43,887 nucleotides of DNA. It comes from Syntrophus sp. (in: bacteria). Its GTDB lineage: Bacteria > Desulfobacterota > Syntrophorhabdia > Syntrophorhabdales > Syntrophorhabdaceae. The notes below the pieces were generated by a model that worked only from the letters and a program-made list of their open reading frames with translations, did no database searches and was not told the DNA's origin. Position 1 is the first letter of the stretch. Each line of letters opens with the position of its first letter. The position numbers were made by a program, and so were the translations under genes. Positions 27,744-36,325 of the stretch are shown here, in pieces. The stretch is taken from positions 1 to 43,887 of the forward strand of contig PNOF01000017.1 in NCBI GenBank assembly GCA_013824645.1. The letters are read 5' to 3'.

Positions 27744-28799
27744 TTAATTTCCTGCCCTGATATTGAGTATATCACCATCCTCGACGATGTAGGTTTTTCC
27801 TTCAAGACGCCATATCCCGGCTTTCTTACATTCCGCCATACTTCCATATTTCATGAAATCCGCATACGATACGGTTTCGGCGCGGATGAACTTATTCGAG
27901 AGGTCCGTGTGGATTGTCCCCGCAGCCTCCTGGGCATTCATACCCTTTTTAATGGGCCAGGCGCGGCACTCGTCTTCACCGACAGTGAGGAAACAGATAA
28001 GCCCCATTGTGCGCAGGGCAAGGCTGATGATGCGACCCCGGATGGATTCTGTAATTGCATACTCCTCCATGAAGGCGACCCGTTCATCTTCTGCCATGAG
28101 GGCAAGCTCGCTTTCCAGCTTTGCGCAGGCAGAAATAACAGGGTATCCGGGGAATTTATTATCGAGGTTTTCTGCCTGGATCTTGCTTTCAGCTATGTTG
28201 TCTTCCGATGAGTTTACAACGACCATAAGGGGCTTCAGAGAGAGAAACTGGAACCCCCTGAGAAGCTTCTCGTCCTGCTGGGCAATGGAAAGTGCCGAAA
28301 GAGGTTTTCCATCATTCAATTGGGCAAGGCACTGGTTGAGGAGCGCTTCTTCCTGAGCAACGGCAGCACTATCCTTTTTCCCGCCCTGCTTGCGGATCCT
28401 TTCCAGGCGGGTCTCAATCTGGACCATATCGGAAAGGACGAATTCGCTGAGTATGGCGTGGAGATCGTTTTCCGCGCTGGCCGGAGTTGCACCGTCAAAA
28501 TATCTGAGGGTGAGGATAAAGGCATCGCTCAAGCGCATCTGCTGGAGCGTCTTTGCGCTTATAGTGCTGTTCTTGACGTTGCCTTCCTCGATTGCAACCG
28601 TGTCGGCAAGTTCAATCCTTGCATGGACGGTTTTTTTCGGATTGAAGATCTTGGTCAGGATACCGAGACGTTCATCAGGTACATCGATGGTGGCAAGGTT
28701 TGTTTTATCGGAATAGCCCCCATCACCCTTTATGCCGCTTAATGCCTGAAAAAGCGTTGTTTTGCCTGAACCGGGATGGCCAATAACTGCTATATACAT
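27744..28799 (-). CDS. YchF/OLA1-like P-loop ATPase, divergent
   Basis: 351 residues with the YchF layout: an N-terminal P-loop domain, a helical hairpin (about 140-185, LERIRKQGGKKDSAAV) and a C-terminal TGS-like domain with GEDECRAWPIKKGMNAQEAAG and TDLSNKFIRAETVSY, the family's hallmark. YchF proteins bind ATP and associate with ribosomes. Here the Walker A reads GHPGSGKTT (7-15), where ordinary YchF has GLPNVGKST. The switch II DxAGL motif is replaced by ELADTVAI, and the nucleotide-specificity segment reads VVNSSED. It is therefore a divergent paralogue rather than housekeeping YchF. AGGAG lies 6 nt upstream of the ATG, and a good promoter lies at 28857. Confidence 0.85.
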   Translation of the reverse strand: MYIAVIGHPGSGKTTLFQALSGIKGDGGYSDKTNLATIDVPDERLGILTKIFNPKKTVHARIELADTVAIEEGNVKNSTISAKTLQQMRLSDAFILTLRYFDGATPASAENDLHAILSEFVLSDMVQIETRLERIRKQGGKKDSAAVAQEEALLNQCLAQLNDGKPLSALSIAQQDEKLLRGFQFLSLKPLMVVVNSSEDNIAESKIQAENLDNKFPGYPVISACAKLESELALMAEDERVAFMEEYAITESIRGRIISLALRTMGLICFLTVGEDECRAWPIKKGMNAQEAAGTIHTDLSNKFIRAETVSYADFMKYGSMAECKKAGIWRLEGKTYIVEDGDILNIRAGN

Positions 28800-28856
28800 T
28801 TTTTCTCCTATGAAGAATATGCAGAGTGCCTTTGCGGCGCTTCCTTACAGTGTCTT

Positions 28857-28884
28857 ATTATACCGCAAATTTAAGAAAAGGCAA
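28857..28884 (-). promoter_or_regulatory. promoter of the ychF-like gene
   Basis: On the minus strand TTGCCT (28884-28879), a 16-nt spacer and a perfect TATAAT (28862-28857). Transcription would start about 50 nt before the ATG at 28799. Confidence 0.6.
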
Positions 28885-28976
28885 AGTGAAGTAAAAACTG
28901 GCAATGGGCAACGGGTAAATAGGTAATACACGAAACATCAAATATAAATGCGTGCAGACGTTAGCCTTTGTTAACT

Positions 28977-30509
28977 TTACATAACCAGGTGCTTGTCGAG
29001 GACGCGGTACTGGAGCGCCTCGGCTACGTGAGCTTCTTCAATGTGTTCGGTTGCCTCAAGATCGGCGATGGTGCGGGACACCTTTAAGATTCTGTGAAAG
29101 GCCCTCGGTGACAGACCGTACTTTTCGACGGCCTTTTCGAGCAGGTTCTGGGCAGTGTCATTCAACGTGCAGTGTTTTTTTACTGTCTTTGCCGGCATCT
29201 GGCTGTTTGAGTATATCTTTTTGCCCTTGAAGCGTTCGTTCTGTATTGTTCGGGCATTGACAACCCTCTTTCTAATCTGTTCCGAGGATTCTTCCTCCCT
29301 GTCTAAAGAAAGCTCGCGGATTGTCACTGGCGGTACTTCGATGTGGAGATCCATCCTGTCAAGGAGAGGCCCCGAGATGCGTGAACGGTACTTGAGAATT
29401 TGTGAAGCGCCGCAGACACAAGCCCTCCTCTTGTCGCCGAAGTACCCGCAGGGGCAGGGGTTCATGGCGCCGACGAGCATGAATCGTGCGGGAAAGGTAA
29501 TAGCATGGGTCACCCGTGAGATTGTTACATCGCCGTCTTCGAGGGGCTGTCTCAAGGAATTGAGGACATTTCGTTTGAATTCAGTGAACTCGTCGAGAAA
29601 AAGAACGCCATTATGAGCAAGGCTCACCTCCCCCGGTTTCGGCACATGTCCGCCGCCGATGAGGCCCGCATCGGAGATTGAATGATGGGGCGCCCTGAAT
29701 GGGCGATCTATGATGAGTGATGTCCGGGAGTCTAAAAATCCGGCGATGCTGTGAATTTTAGTGGTCTCGATAGCTTCTTCGTAACTTAGCTGCGGTAAAA
29801 CTGTGGGCAGTCTCCGGGCGAGCATGGTCTTACCGGAGCCGGGAGGACCTATCATGAGGATATTATGGCCTCCACTCGCTGCAATCTCAAGGGCCCGCTT
29901 TGCCTGCGGCTGTCCTTTGATGTCAGAGAAGTTGAGGCCATCGATCTTATCGCCCCCGTCATCTGCTTTTCTTGCATCGATGAATTGTTCCATTTCGCCA
30001 TTGCCTTTAAAGAAGTGAACAATATCAAGCAGATGTCCTGCGCCATAGACTTTGATACCCCGTACAATGGATGCTTCAGGTCCGTTTTCGTGGGGTACAA
30101 TAAGGTGTTTCATGCCTTCTTTTTCGGCGAGGATAGCAATGGGCAGTACGCCGCGTATACCTTTGATCCGCCCGTCGAGGGAAAGTTCGCCGGCTATGAG
30201 ATAATCTTTTATAGCCGCTTCCTTCATAATGCCCATTGATGTGAGGATACCGATTGCTATGGGGAGATCAAACGAAGAACCTTCTTTACGTACATCGGCA
30301 GGGGCCAGGTTTATGGTAATGCGGTCACCGGGAAATTCAAAACCGGCGTTTTTAATAGCTGCCCTTACCCGCTCTTTGCTCTCTTTTACCGCTGTTTCAG
30401 GTAGCCCGACAATATTGAATGCCGGCAACCCGTTTGACAAATCTACTTCCACGTCGATCTTTATACCATCAATACCAAATATGGTTGCCGTTGTGATCTT
30501 TGAAATCAT
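28977..30509 (-). CDS. comM: YifB/ComM-family Mg-chelatase-like ATPase
   Basis: 510 residues, standard for YifB/ComM. ComM is a hexameric helicase that drives branch migration during uptake of foreign DNA. The N-terminal Lon-protease-like domain reads IVGLPETAVKESKERVR and APADVRKEGSSFDLPIAIG. The AAA+ core has Walker A MIGPPGSGKTMLARRLP and Walker B GVLFLDEFTEF. A cysteine cluster CPCGYFGDKRRACVC sits in the middle, and the C-terminal YLSPRAFHRILKV-type arginine-finger helix reads YGLSPRAFHRILKVSRT. AAGGGGGG precedes the ATG. It is last in a run from purE. The cellular role here is inferred from the family. Confidence 0.93.
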   Translation of the reverse strand: MISKITTATIFGIDGIKIDVEVDLSNGLPAFNIVGLPETAVKESKERVRAAIKNAGFEFPGDRITINLAPADVRKEGSSFDLPIAIGILTSMGIMKEAAIKDYLIAGELSLDGRIKGIRGVLPIAILAEKEGMKHLIVPHENGPEASIVRGIKVYGAGHLLDIVHFFKGNGEMEQFIDARKADDGGDKIDGLNFSDIKGQPQAKRALEIAASGGHNILMIGPPGSGKTMLARRLPTVLPQLSYEEAIETTKIHSIAGFLDSRTSLIIDRPFRAPHHSISDAGLIGGGHVPKPGEVSLAHNGVLFLDEFTEFKRNVLNSLRQPLEDGDVTISRVTHAITFPARFMLVGAMNPCPCGYFGDKRRACVCGASQILKYRSRISGPLLDRMDLHIEVPPVTIRELSLDREEESSEQIRKRVVNARTIQNERFKGKKIYSNSQMPAKTVKKHCTLNDTAQNLLEKAVEKYGLSPRAFHRILKVSRTIADLEATEHIEEAHVAEALQYRVLDKHLVM

Positions 30510-30562
30510 TATCCCCCCTTAACAAAAGTGAACAGTCGTCTTCACCACATCCTATTCACAAT

Positions 30563-31603
30563 TTATCGTTGCTTTGCTTCCATACTCTTTACAATCTCCC
30601 GCACATCCTGCACCCGGTCCTTGCTGCATATAAGAATACCCTTTTTTGACGCAATAATAACAAGGTTCGAAACTCCTATAGTAGCGATTACCGTATTGCC
30701 GCCGACAACAACAGAATCTTTCGTGTCAATACAGATTGTACTTCCTTGTTTGTAATTACCCTCCTTATCGAGGTCGAGGACCCTTTGGAGTGATGCCCAG
30801 GTACCCACATCGTCCCACTTGAATATTGCCGGCACCATAAGAACATTACGGGCCTTTTCCATGAGCCCGTAATCAATCGATTTCCGCTCAAAATCCTTAA
30901 AAATGGTGTCTGCCTTTGTTTTTTTACCCTCTCTGAGGGCATCCTCAATAGCCAGCAGCCCCTTATAAAGATTGGGCATATGTTGCTCCAGGCCCTTAAG
31001 GATTGTTTTGACCTGCCAGATGAAAATACCTGCGTTCCAGTAATAATTACCGTCTTTAATATATTCAGTCGCCTTCTTGAGGTCCGGTTTCTCAACATAA
31101 GCATCGACAGCGAAACAGACGGCGTCATCAAAAGAACTGATTTTCTTTCCTGCCTTAATGTACCCGTAGCCGGTCTCAGGTCTTGTCGGTGTTATACCCA
31201 TTGTAATGAGAGAATCATCTTTCTGCGCCAAGGCCACGCAATGCCGCATTGTATCGGCAAACTTATCAACATCAGGAACATACTGATCTGCGGGGAGGAT
31301 AACCATAGTCGCCTTATCATCCCGGAGCAATAAGGTGATTGCCGCAAGCCCGATACATGCAGCGGTATCCCTTCCCGCGGGCTCAACGATGAAATTGTCA
31401 CGGGGTAGGTCGGGGAGCTGTTTTTGTGCCACCTTCAGGTGTTTTTTACCGAGAACGATGAATATTCTCTTCTTCGGGACAAACCGTGCGGCCCTTTCCA
31501 CTGTCAACTGGATAAGGGTTTTTTCTCCGGTAAGCTGTAAAAATGGCTTGGGTGCGTTTCCGGTGCTTAATGGCCAGAATCGCTCACCCTTGCCGCCTGC
31601 CAT
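30563..31603 (-). CDS. manC: mannose-1-phosphate guanylyltransferase, 5' end apparently frameshifted
   Basis: 346 codons from the first in-frame ATG. The enzyme makes GDP-mannose from GTP and mannose-1-phosphate, for cell-surface sugars. MAGGKGERFWPLST is the nucleotide-binding signature, followed by EPAGRDTAACIGLAA, ILPADQYVPD and WNAGIFIW. The ATG at 31603 lies inside the signature: the first beta strand (HTFCVI) is encoded upstream with no standard start codon. A good start (AGAGGGGG, then ATG at 31653) exists, but its frame ends after two codons (TCA, TAA). One extra base in codon 3 would join it to the rest. The C-terminal isomerase part of bifunctional ManC is absent, so it is the single-function form. 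Confidence 0.85.
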   Translation of the reverse strand: MAGGKGERFWPLSTGNAPKPFLQLTGEKTLIQLTVERAARFVPKKRIFIVLGKKHLKVAQKQLPDLPRDNFIVEPAGRDTAACIGLAAITLLLRDDKATMVILPADQYVPDVDKFADTMRHCVALAQKDDSLITMGITPTRPETGYGYIKAGKKISSFDDAVCFAVDAYVEKPDLKKATEYIKDGNYYWNAGIFIWQVKTILKGLEQHMPNLYKGLLAIEDALREGKKTKADTIFKDFERKSIDYGLMEKARNVLMVPAIFKWDDVGTWASLQRVLDLDKEGNYKQGSTICIDTKDSVVVGGNTVIATIGVSNLVIIASKKGILICSKDRVQDVREIVKSMEAKQR

Positions 31604-31663
31604 GATAACGCAAAAGGTGTGTCCTCCGAACGATTTGAGATTCTTTATGACATTCCCCCTCTG

Positions 31664-32398
31664 CTACAGATATTCAAGGAGCTTTGGCAGCACCTGGGAA
31701 GCGGATCCGGCAAAAAAGTAATCTGTAATGGATGACGTAAAAGGCGTCGGTTCAATATTAATTTCCACAACTGTCGCCCCTTTTGATTTTGCAATGTATG
31801 GTATTTCTGCTGCAGGATAAACAACTCCCGAGGTACCGATTATAAGCATGACCTTGCATTTATTTGCCTCCTCATTTGCCCGCAGCATGGCAACCATAGG
31901 AATACTTTCTCCGAAAAATACCACATCGGGCCTTAAGGCACTGTTACACTTCCCGCATCGCGGATAGGGTAAATCCTGGGTCATCTCGGTTGTAAGGGGA
32001 ACACGTTTTGAACAGTTGCTACAGGTGAGCCAGCGATGGTTACCGTGGTACTCTATGACAGCACTGTTGGCTGCCACCTGGTGGAGACCATCAACATTCT
32101 GTGTAATCACTGATTTTAAATAGCCCTTTTTTTCCAGGGTGCTCAATGCGTTGTGGGCTGGACTCGGCCCTGATTGAATGATCACCTCAGACATTTCCCT
32201 GAGCATAACCCAGACTTTTTCCGGATCTGCTGTGAATGCACGTATGTGGGCATATTCCATGGGGTCATACTTCTCCCAGAGCCCCTGGCCGCCACGGAAT
32301 GCCGGTATACCGCTGTCCACGGAAATGCCGGCGCCGGTAAAGGCAACAATATATGGATGTTCCTTAATGATGTCGGCAACTTTCTGATAATCTTCCAT
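31664..32398 (-). CDS. cobB: Sir2-family NAD-dependent protein deacylase
   Basis: 244 residues. Sirtuins remove acyl groups from lysines using NAD. The Rossmann motif is FTGAGISVDSGIPAFRG (from about 20), QNVDGLH follows, and the catalytic His is in YHGNHR. The small zinc domain has CSNC and CGKC. GTSGVVYPAAEIPYIAK and EINIEPTPF close the NAD site. The start is the ATG at 32398, 8 nt after AAGGAG; an upstream GTG overlaps that ribosome site. It lies 10 nt before the intended manC start, so both should be translated from one mRNA. The gene symbol follows the general bacterial name. Confidence 0.93.
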   Translation of the reverse strand: MEDYQKVADIIKEHPYIVAFTGAGISVDSGIPAFRGGQGLWEKYDPMEYAHIRAFTADPEKVWVMLREMSEVIIQSGPSPAHNALSTLEKKGYLKSVITQNVDGLHQVAANSAVIEYHGNHRWLTCSNCSKRVPLTTEMTQDLPYPRCGKCNSALRPDVVFFGESIPMVAMLRANEEANKCKVMLIIGTSGVVYPAAEIPYIAKSKGATVVEINIEPTPFTSSITDYFFAGSASQVLPKLLEYL

Positions 32399-32498
32399 AC
32401 CGGTCACTCCTTGTGCATACCTGCCTGGACAAAATCATGTCTGTGCGGTTTTGTTATTTATCACAACGTTTGGGAAGCATGTAATACAGGGGTGTTTT

Positions 32499-33482
32499 TC
32501 ACCTGGTTTTCCGGCCCTTTCTTGTATTTTGAAAGGCAGGGATGATACCAAAACCATCTGCCTTCTTTACAGCCCTCTTTATTGCTTCCATAAGTACAAA
32601 TTCGGCCAGTACTCCCACCTTGTTAATATCGGCCTCTTCCTCTAATGTACCCGTTGCCAGTGCAAAGACGAGGTCGCCGTCAAATGTTGTATGAACAGGG
32701 CTTATGGTTCTTATGAGTCCGCCCTGGGCCATCTGGGCAATTTTGGTGATATCTTTCTTGTTAAATTTCGCGTTTGTAGCGACTACACCGAGGGTTGTAT
32801 TGACAATACCAAAATGCTTTTTAACAGCACCCTCTTTAATTTGTGTCACAGTGTTGGCAAAGTCGAGACTATTTTCCGACTTCCGTAAACCGGCTATGAT
32901 TTTTCCCGTGACATTATCGATGATATCACCAAAAGCATTAACGACAACCAGGGCCCCTATCCTGAGTCCGTCAGGCATTGCCAGACTGCATGTGCCAAGG
33001 CCGCCCTTCATTGACCGGGGGAATTCAAAAAGTTTCCCGATGGTAGCTCCTGTGCCGGCGCCGATACTGCCCTCTTCTACTTCGCTGCCTGCCCTTAAGC
33101 AGGCTTCATAGCCCATGTCAGGGGTCGGTCTTGCGTGGGGGTCTCCGATGGTAAGATCGAAAATAACAGCAGAAGGCACAATAGGGATCCGTGCGACTCC
33201 CACATCGAAGCCCACTTTTTTTTCCTCCAGATACCGACAAACACCGCTTGCCGCATCGAGCCCGAAAGAACTGCCTCCGGCGAGAAGTATACCATGGACT
33301 TTCTCAACGATGTGGCCTATATTGAGGGCATCTGTCTGACGTGTACCGGATGCACTCCCCCGGACATCAATACCGCAGGTTGCCCCTTCTTCACAGAGGA
33401 TGACTGTGCAGCCGGTGTATCCTTTAAAATCAGAAGCATGGCCGACCTTTAAGCCTTGAATATCGGTGATAGCATTAAACAT
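32499..33482 (-). CDS. P1/S58-family peptidase (DmpA/BapA-like)
   Basis: 327 residues. P1-family (DmpA-like) peptidases are N-terminal-nucleophile enzymes that cut themselves and act as L-aminopeptidase/D-amidase or beta-peptidyl aminopeptidase. The family is recognised from DIQGLKVGHASD, GTRQTDALN, LAGGSSFGLDAASGV and PSAVIFDL. The expected self-cleavage site is in IVNTTLGVVATNAKF, so the nucleophile would be a Thr where DmpA has Ser. The ATG at 33482 with AAGGTG upstream is preferred over the TTG two codons earlier. It sits between purE (33 nt) and the sirtuin (100 nt) on the same strand. The substrate is unknown. Confidence 0.9.
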   Translation of the reverse strand: MFNAITDIQGLKVGHASDFKGYTGCTVILCEEGATCGIDVRGSASGTRQTDALNIGHIVEKVHGILLAGGSSFGLDAASGVCRYLEEKKVGFDVGVARIPIVPSAVIFDLTIGDPHARPTPDMGYEACLRAGSEVEEGSIGAGTGATIGKLFEFPRSMKGGLGTCSLAMPDGLRIGALVVVNAFGDIIDNVTGKIIAGLRKSENSLDFANTVTQIKEGAVKKHFGIVNTTLGVVATNAKFNKKDITKIAQMAQGGLIRTISPVHTTFDGDLVFALATGTLEEEADINKVGVLAEFVLMEAIKRAVKKADGFGIIPAFQNTRKGRKTR

Positions 33483-33515
33483 GCGCAAACACCTTACCAG
33501 ATGAAATATTTTCTG

Positions 33516-34016
33516 TCAATGAGACATTTTTTTCTGCAATGTGGCTGCTTTTTCTTCGTTTTCCTTTTTCAGATCTTCTTTCATTGTCTCAAGTTTTTTT
33601 CTCATATCATCGTCTTTGATGGAAAGTATTGAACATGCAAGAATGGCGGCATTTTTCCCTGCATCAAGACCAACGGTGGCTACCGGGATGCCCTTCGGCA
33701 TCTGTACAATGGAAAGGAGGGCGTCGATTCCCTTGAGCGCCCCGTTGCTTGTGGGTACGCCGATGACGGGAAGCGTTGTGTGCGATGCCACAACCCCTGG
33801 CAGATGAGCTGCCAGACCTGCTACGGCAATAATCACCTCGATCCCCTCCCCGCGAGCGTTTTTTGCGTATTGTACTGTTTTGTCGGGATTGCGATGTGCC
33901 GAGGATACGTCAACTTTGTACTGAACTTTCATATCCTTAAGAAATTTGAGACCATCTTCTAAAACGGAAAGGTCGCTGTCACTCCCCATAAGGATTAATA
34001 TTTTCGGTTTTTTCAT
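33516..34016 (-). CDS. purE: PurE, N5-carboxyaminoimidazole ribonucleotide mutase
   Basis: 166 residues. It catalyses the carboxyl shift from N5-CAIR to CAIR in purine synthesis. Motifs: [11 protein letters not shown] (phosphate loop), [10 protein letters not shown] (catalytic His), [15 protein letters not shown] and [22 protein letters not shown]. The Ser-Ala-His plus GLAAHLPG form is class I. The last 30 residues ([19 protein letters not shown]) extend past the normal end as a charged helix. AAGGAG lies 5 nt before the ATG. It is first of the purE, P1 peptidase, sirtuin, manC, comM run. No purK is nearby. Confidence 0.95.
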   Translation of the reverse strand: MKKPKILILMGSDSDLSVLEDGLKFLKDMKVQYKVDVSSAHRNPDKTVQYAKNARGEGIEVIIAVAGLAAHLPGVVASHTTLPVIGVPTSNGALKGIDALLSIVQMPKGIPVATVGLDAGKNAAILACSILSIKDDDMRKKLETMKEDLKKENEEKAATLQKKMSH

Positions 34017-34097
34017 TCAAACTCCTTATATCAATGAAGTGTTAAACAACAATCTACCATCATACACAAAAAAACTGATTTTTTCTATAGAGACCTG

Positions 34098-34106
34098 ATT
34101 ATAGCA
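34098..34106 (-). promoter_or_regulatory. extended -10 promoter of purE
   Basis: On the minus strand TGCTATAAT is a perfect extended -10 (TGnTATAAT), which can work without a -35; none is recognisable. The leader to purE would be about 75 nt. The box lies immediately beside the divergent regulator promoter, so both cannot be occupied freely. Confidence 0.5.
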
Positions 34107-34111
34107 CGGTA

Positions 34112-34140
34112 TTGCCTTTTTCATATATAGTTTGTAGTAT
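34112..34140 (+). promoter_or_regulatory. promoter giving a probably leaderless Crp/Fnr mRNA
   Basis: TTGCCT (34112-34117), a 17-nt spacer and TAGTAT (34135-34140). The start point expected 7 nt downstream is the ATG at 34147 itself, and there is no Shine-Dalgarno sequence. Confidence 0.5.
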
Positions 34141-34146
34141 AAAAGC

Positions 34147-34836
34147 ATGACAATAATTGACTCCATAGGACAAATACCTCTTTTTCAGGGATTGCCCGAA
34201 AGACAGCTTGCCGAACTTGCCCGTATTGTCGGTGAGCGCCGTTGTGAAAAGGGCGAGGTTATCTTTTCGGAGGGTGATGAAGCAAAGGGGTTTTATGTGC
34301 TTCTTTCAGGTTGTATCAAAATATTCAAGCTTTCCCTGGAAGGAAAAGAACAGATTCTTCATATCATAGAGCCCGGTGAACCCTTTGCGGAAGTGGCAAT
34401 GTTTGCAGGTTCAAGCTATCCAGCCCATGCAGAAGCATTGAAGGGGAGCCGTGTTATCTTTTTCCCCAGAGGTGGCTTTGAAACGCTCATTAAAAGAGAT
34501 CCTGATCTTGCCATGAACATGCTTGCAATTCTTTCCCAACGTTTGAAATATTTTTCCCGACTTGTGGAGGACCTGTCCCTTAAGGAGGTACCCCAAAGAC
34601 TGGCGGCTTATCTCCTCTATCTCGGCGGCAGCAAACATAGTACCTTGCCCGTAGACCTCAGTATTTCAAAGGGACAACTTGCAAGTCTTCTGGGCACTAT
34701 CCCCGAGACGCTTTCCCGGATACTCAATAAAATGGCAGCCCAAGGTTTGATTGATGTAAAAGGCCGCCATATGAAGCTTTTGAAGAGAGAAGCCCTGGAA
34801 GCACTCGCCTCGGGCGAGAAGCTCTTGCTGCAATGA
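34147..34836 (+). CDS. Crp/Fnr-family transcriptional regulator
   Basis: 229 residues. Residues 1-120 form a cyclic-nucleotide-binding-type beta roll (GEVIFSEGDEAKGFYVLLSG, PGEPFAEVAMFAG), and residues about 150-215 a winged-helix domain. The recognition helix region reads SKGQLASLLGTIPETLSRILNKM, with the E..SR contact residues typical of the family. The N-terminal Cys cluster of oxygen-sensing FNR is absent (only C33 and C57 are seen), so it does not hold an FNR-type 4Fe-4S cluster; the effector is unknown. No FNR or CRP half-site pair was seen in its own promoter. It is divergent from purE and convergent with the AI-2E gene. Confidence 0.92.
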   Translation: MTIIDSIGQIPLFQGLPERQLAELARIVGERRCEKGEVIFSEGDEAKGFYVLLSGCIKIFKLSLEGKEQILHIIEPGEPFAEVAMFAGSSYPAHAEALKGSRVIFFPRGGFETLIKRDPDLAMNMLAILSQRLKYFSRLVEDLSLKEVPQRLAAYLLYLGGSKHSTLPVDLSISKGQLASLLGTIPETLSRILNKMAAQGLIDVKGRHMKLLKREALEALASGEKLLLQ

Positions 34837-34859
34837 CGGCGCAAAGCGAAGACTAATTG

Positions 34860-35918
34860 CTATACTTTCTGCTTTGCACGCTCTTCTTCTGAGTACCTGA
34901 ATATTTCAAAAACCGATACAAAGAGGGCAAGAACGAGGGGTCCCATGATGAGACCTATGAATCCGAACAGTTTTATACCGCCGAGGATACTGAAGAATAT
35001 TGCGATGGTAGGCATCTTCATCTTTCCCTTCATAATAAGCGGCCGTAGGATATTATCAACAGAACTTATGGCGAAAATACCGATAAGAATCAGGGTAATA
35101 CCTTTCCAAAAAAAACCACTGAACAAAAGATATCCTGCGGCAGGCACCCAGATAATTGCAGTGCCGATCATAGGGATAAAGGAAGCCATGAACATGGAAA
35201 GCCCCCAGAGTACCGGAGAGGGTATTGCAAGAATGGCAAAGGCAGCGCCTCCGATTATACCCTGCGCAACGGCAACAGTGACGCCGCCATACATAGTTGA
35301 TACAATAACATCTTTTGTCTGTTGCATCAGTTTCTCTTTCTGTTTCTTTGAAAAAGGCATAAAATTACCGATTGTCTCAACAAACACGGGTCCATCACTG
35401 AGAAAAAAGAATATTGATAAAAGCGCAAAAACGAAATTAATCGCAACGGAGACAACATTACCGACACCACTTGTGACGAGGCCTAAAGATTCCTTGCCGA
35501 TTTTCGTTATATTATCGGCAATAGCTTTCTGAAATTCCTGCTCAGTGATGTGAAATAAGGAGAGCGCCTTATTAACGAGTGCGTTTGCGGTAGGATGTTT
35601 TAATAACGTTTTCAGAGAATCAAAGCTCCCGCTTTCCATCTTTTCAATGAGTGACAGGACTTCCTGGGTGAGAAGGTAGGCCAGGTATGAAAAAGGACCG
35701 AACAGAACAATCAATATGACAGTGAGCGTCAGAAGCGATGCAATGGATTTTTGCTTAACAAAACGAAGGATAAATGAAAAGATCGGATAGAAGATAATAG
35801 AAATAACAATGGCCCACATGATGGCCGACAAAAAAGGGCTCATTATCTGAAATGTCAGATAACCGAGCACCAGCGTTATAAGTGCCATAACAATGAAATA
35901 GAATTTATTATCGGCCAT
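34860..35918 (-). CDS. AI-2E family (PerM-like) transporter
   Basis: 352 residues, 7-8 transmembrane helices. The central soluble helical region (LIEKMESGSFDSLKTLLKH...) and the C-terminal half with GGAAFAILAIPSPVLWGLSMFMASFIPMIG and DNILRPLIMKGKMKMPTI mark the AI-2E/PerM permease family. Members have been linked to autoinducer-2 export, sodium-proton exchange or small-molecule efflux, so no substrate is assigned. The last residues (EEERAKQKV) are charged and cytoplasmic. It is the distal gene of a minus-strand unit with YtxH and DUF948 proteins, and converges on the regulator gene with a 23-nt gap. Confidence 0.9.
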   Translation of the reverse strand: MADNKFYFIVMALITLVLGYLTFQIMSPFLSAIMWAIVISIIFYPIFSFILRFVKQKSIASLLTLTVILIVLFGPFSYLAYLLTQEVLSLIEKMESGSFDSLKTLLKHPTANALVNKALSLFHITEQEFQKAIADNITKIGKESLGLVTSGVGNVVSVAINFVFALLSIFFFLSDGPVFVETIGNFMPFSKKQKEKLMQQTKDVIVSTMYGGVTVAVAQGIIGGAAFAILAIPSPVLWGLSMFMASFIPMIGTAIIWVPAAGYLLFSGFFWKGITLILIGIFAISSVDNILRPLIMKGKMKMPTIAIFFSILGGIKLFGFIGLIMGPLVLALFVSVFEIFRYSEEERAKQKV

Positions 35919-35992
35919 CTTTGTGCAGACCCCCTCTAAGCTTTAATCTTTTGATAGTCGATATTGTTTAAAAAAGCGTTACCAAATACGTC

Positions 35993-36295
35993 TCAGCTCT
36001 GTTTCTCTTTTTCGTATGCCTCTTTGCCGGCTTCTACGGCTCTGGTAATAACGTTTTTTTCCTTTTCTATGAATTCCTTTCCTTTCTCCACATACGTTGT
36101 CGCTTTGCCTTTAACCTGACCCATATAATCTTCTGCCTTTTCTTTCGCTTCTTCGGCAAGGTCCTTTATTATTTTGCGGGTTTCTTCTCCTGTCTTTGGC
36201 GCTGTAAGAAACGCAACGCCTGCCCCGATTAACCCACCGATAAAGAATGAAAGAAGCACCGTGCCTGCACTAAATCCGCTGTCTTGCTGTCCCAT
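35993..36295 (-). CDS. YtxH-domain protein
   Basis: 100 residues. One transmembrane helix (about 10-30, TVLLSFFIGGLIGAGVAFL) is followed by TAPKTGEETRKIIKD, the signature of the YtxH family, and then by an amphipathic Lys/Glu-rich helix (EEAKEKAEDYMGQVK, EKGKEFIEKEK). Such proteins are stress-related membrane proteins of unknown mechanism. AGGAGG lies 6 nt upstream of the ATG. It sits 30 nt after the DUF948 gene, a pairing often seen. Confidence 0.88.
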   Translation of the reverse strand: MGQQDSGFSAGTVLLSFFIGGLIGAGVAFLTAPKTGEETRKIIKDLAEEAKEKAEDYMGQVKGKATTYVEKGKEFIEKEKNVITRAVEAGKEAYEKEKQS

Positions 36296-36325
36296 AAGTT
36301 ACCTCCTGTTTTTTGTTGAATTTTT

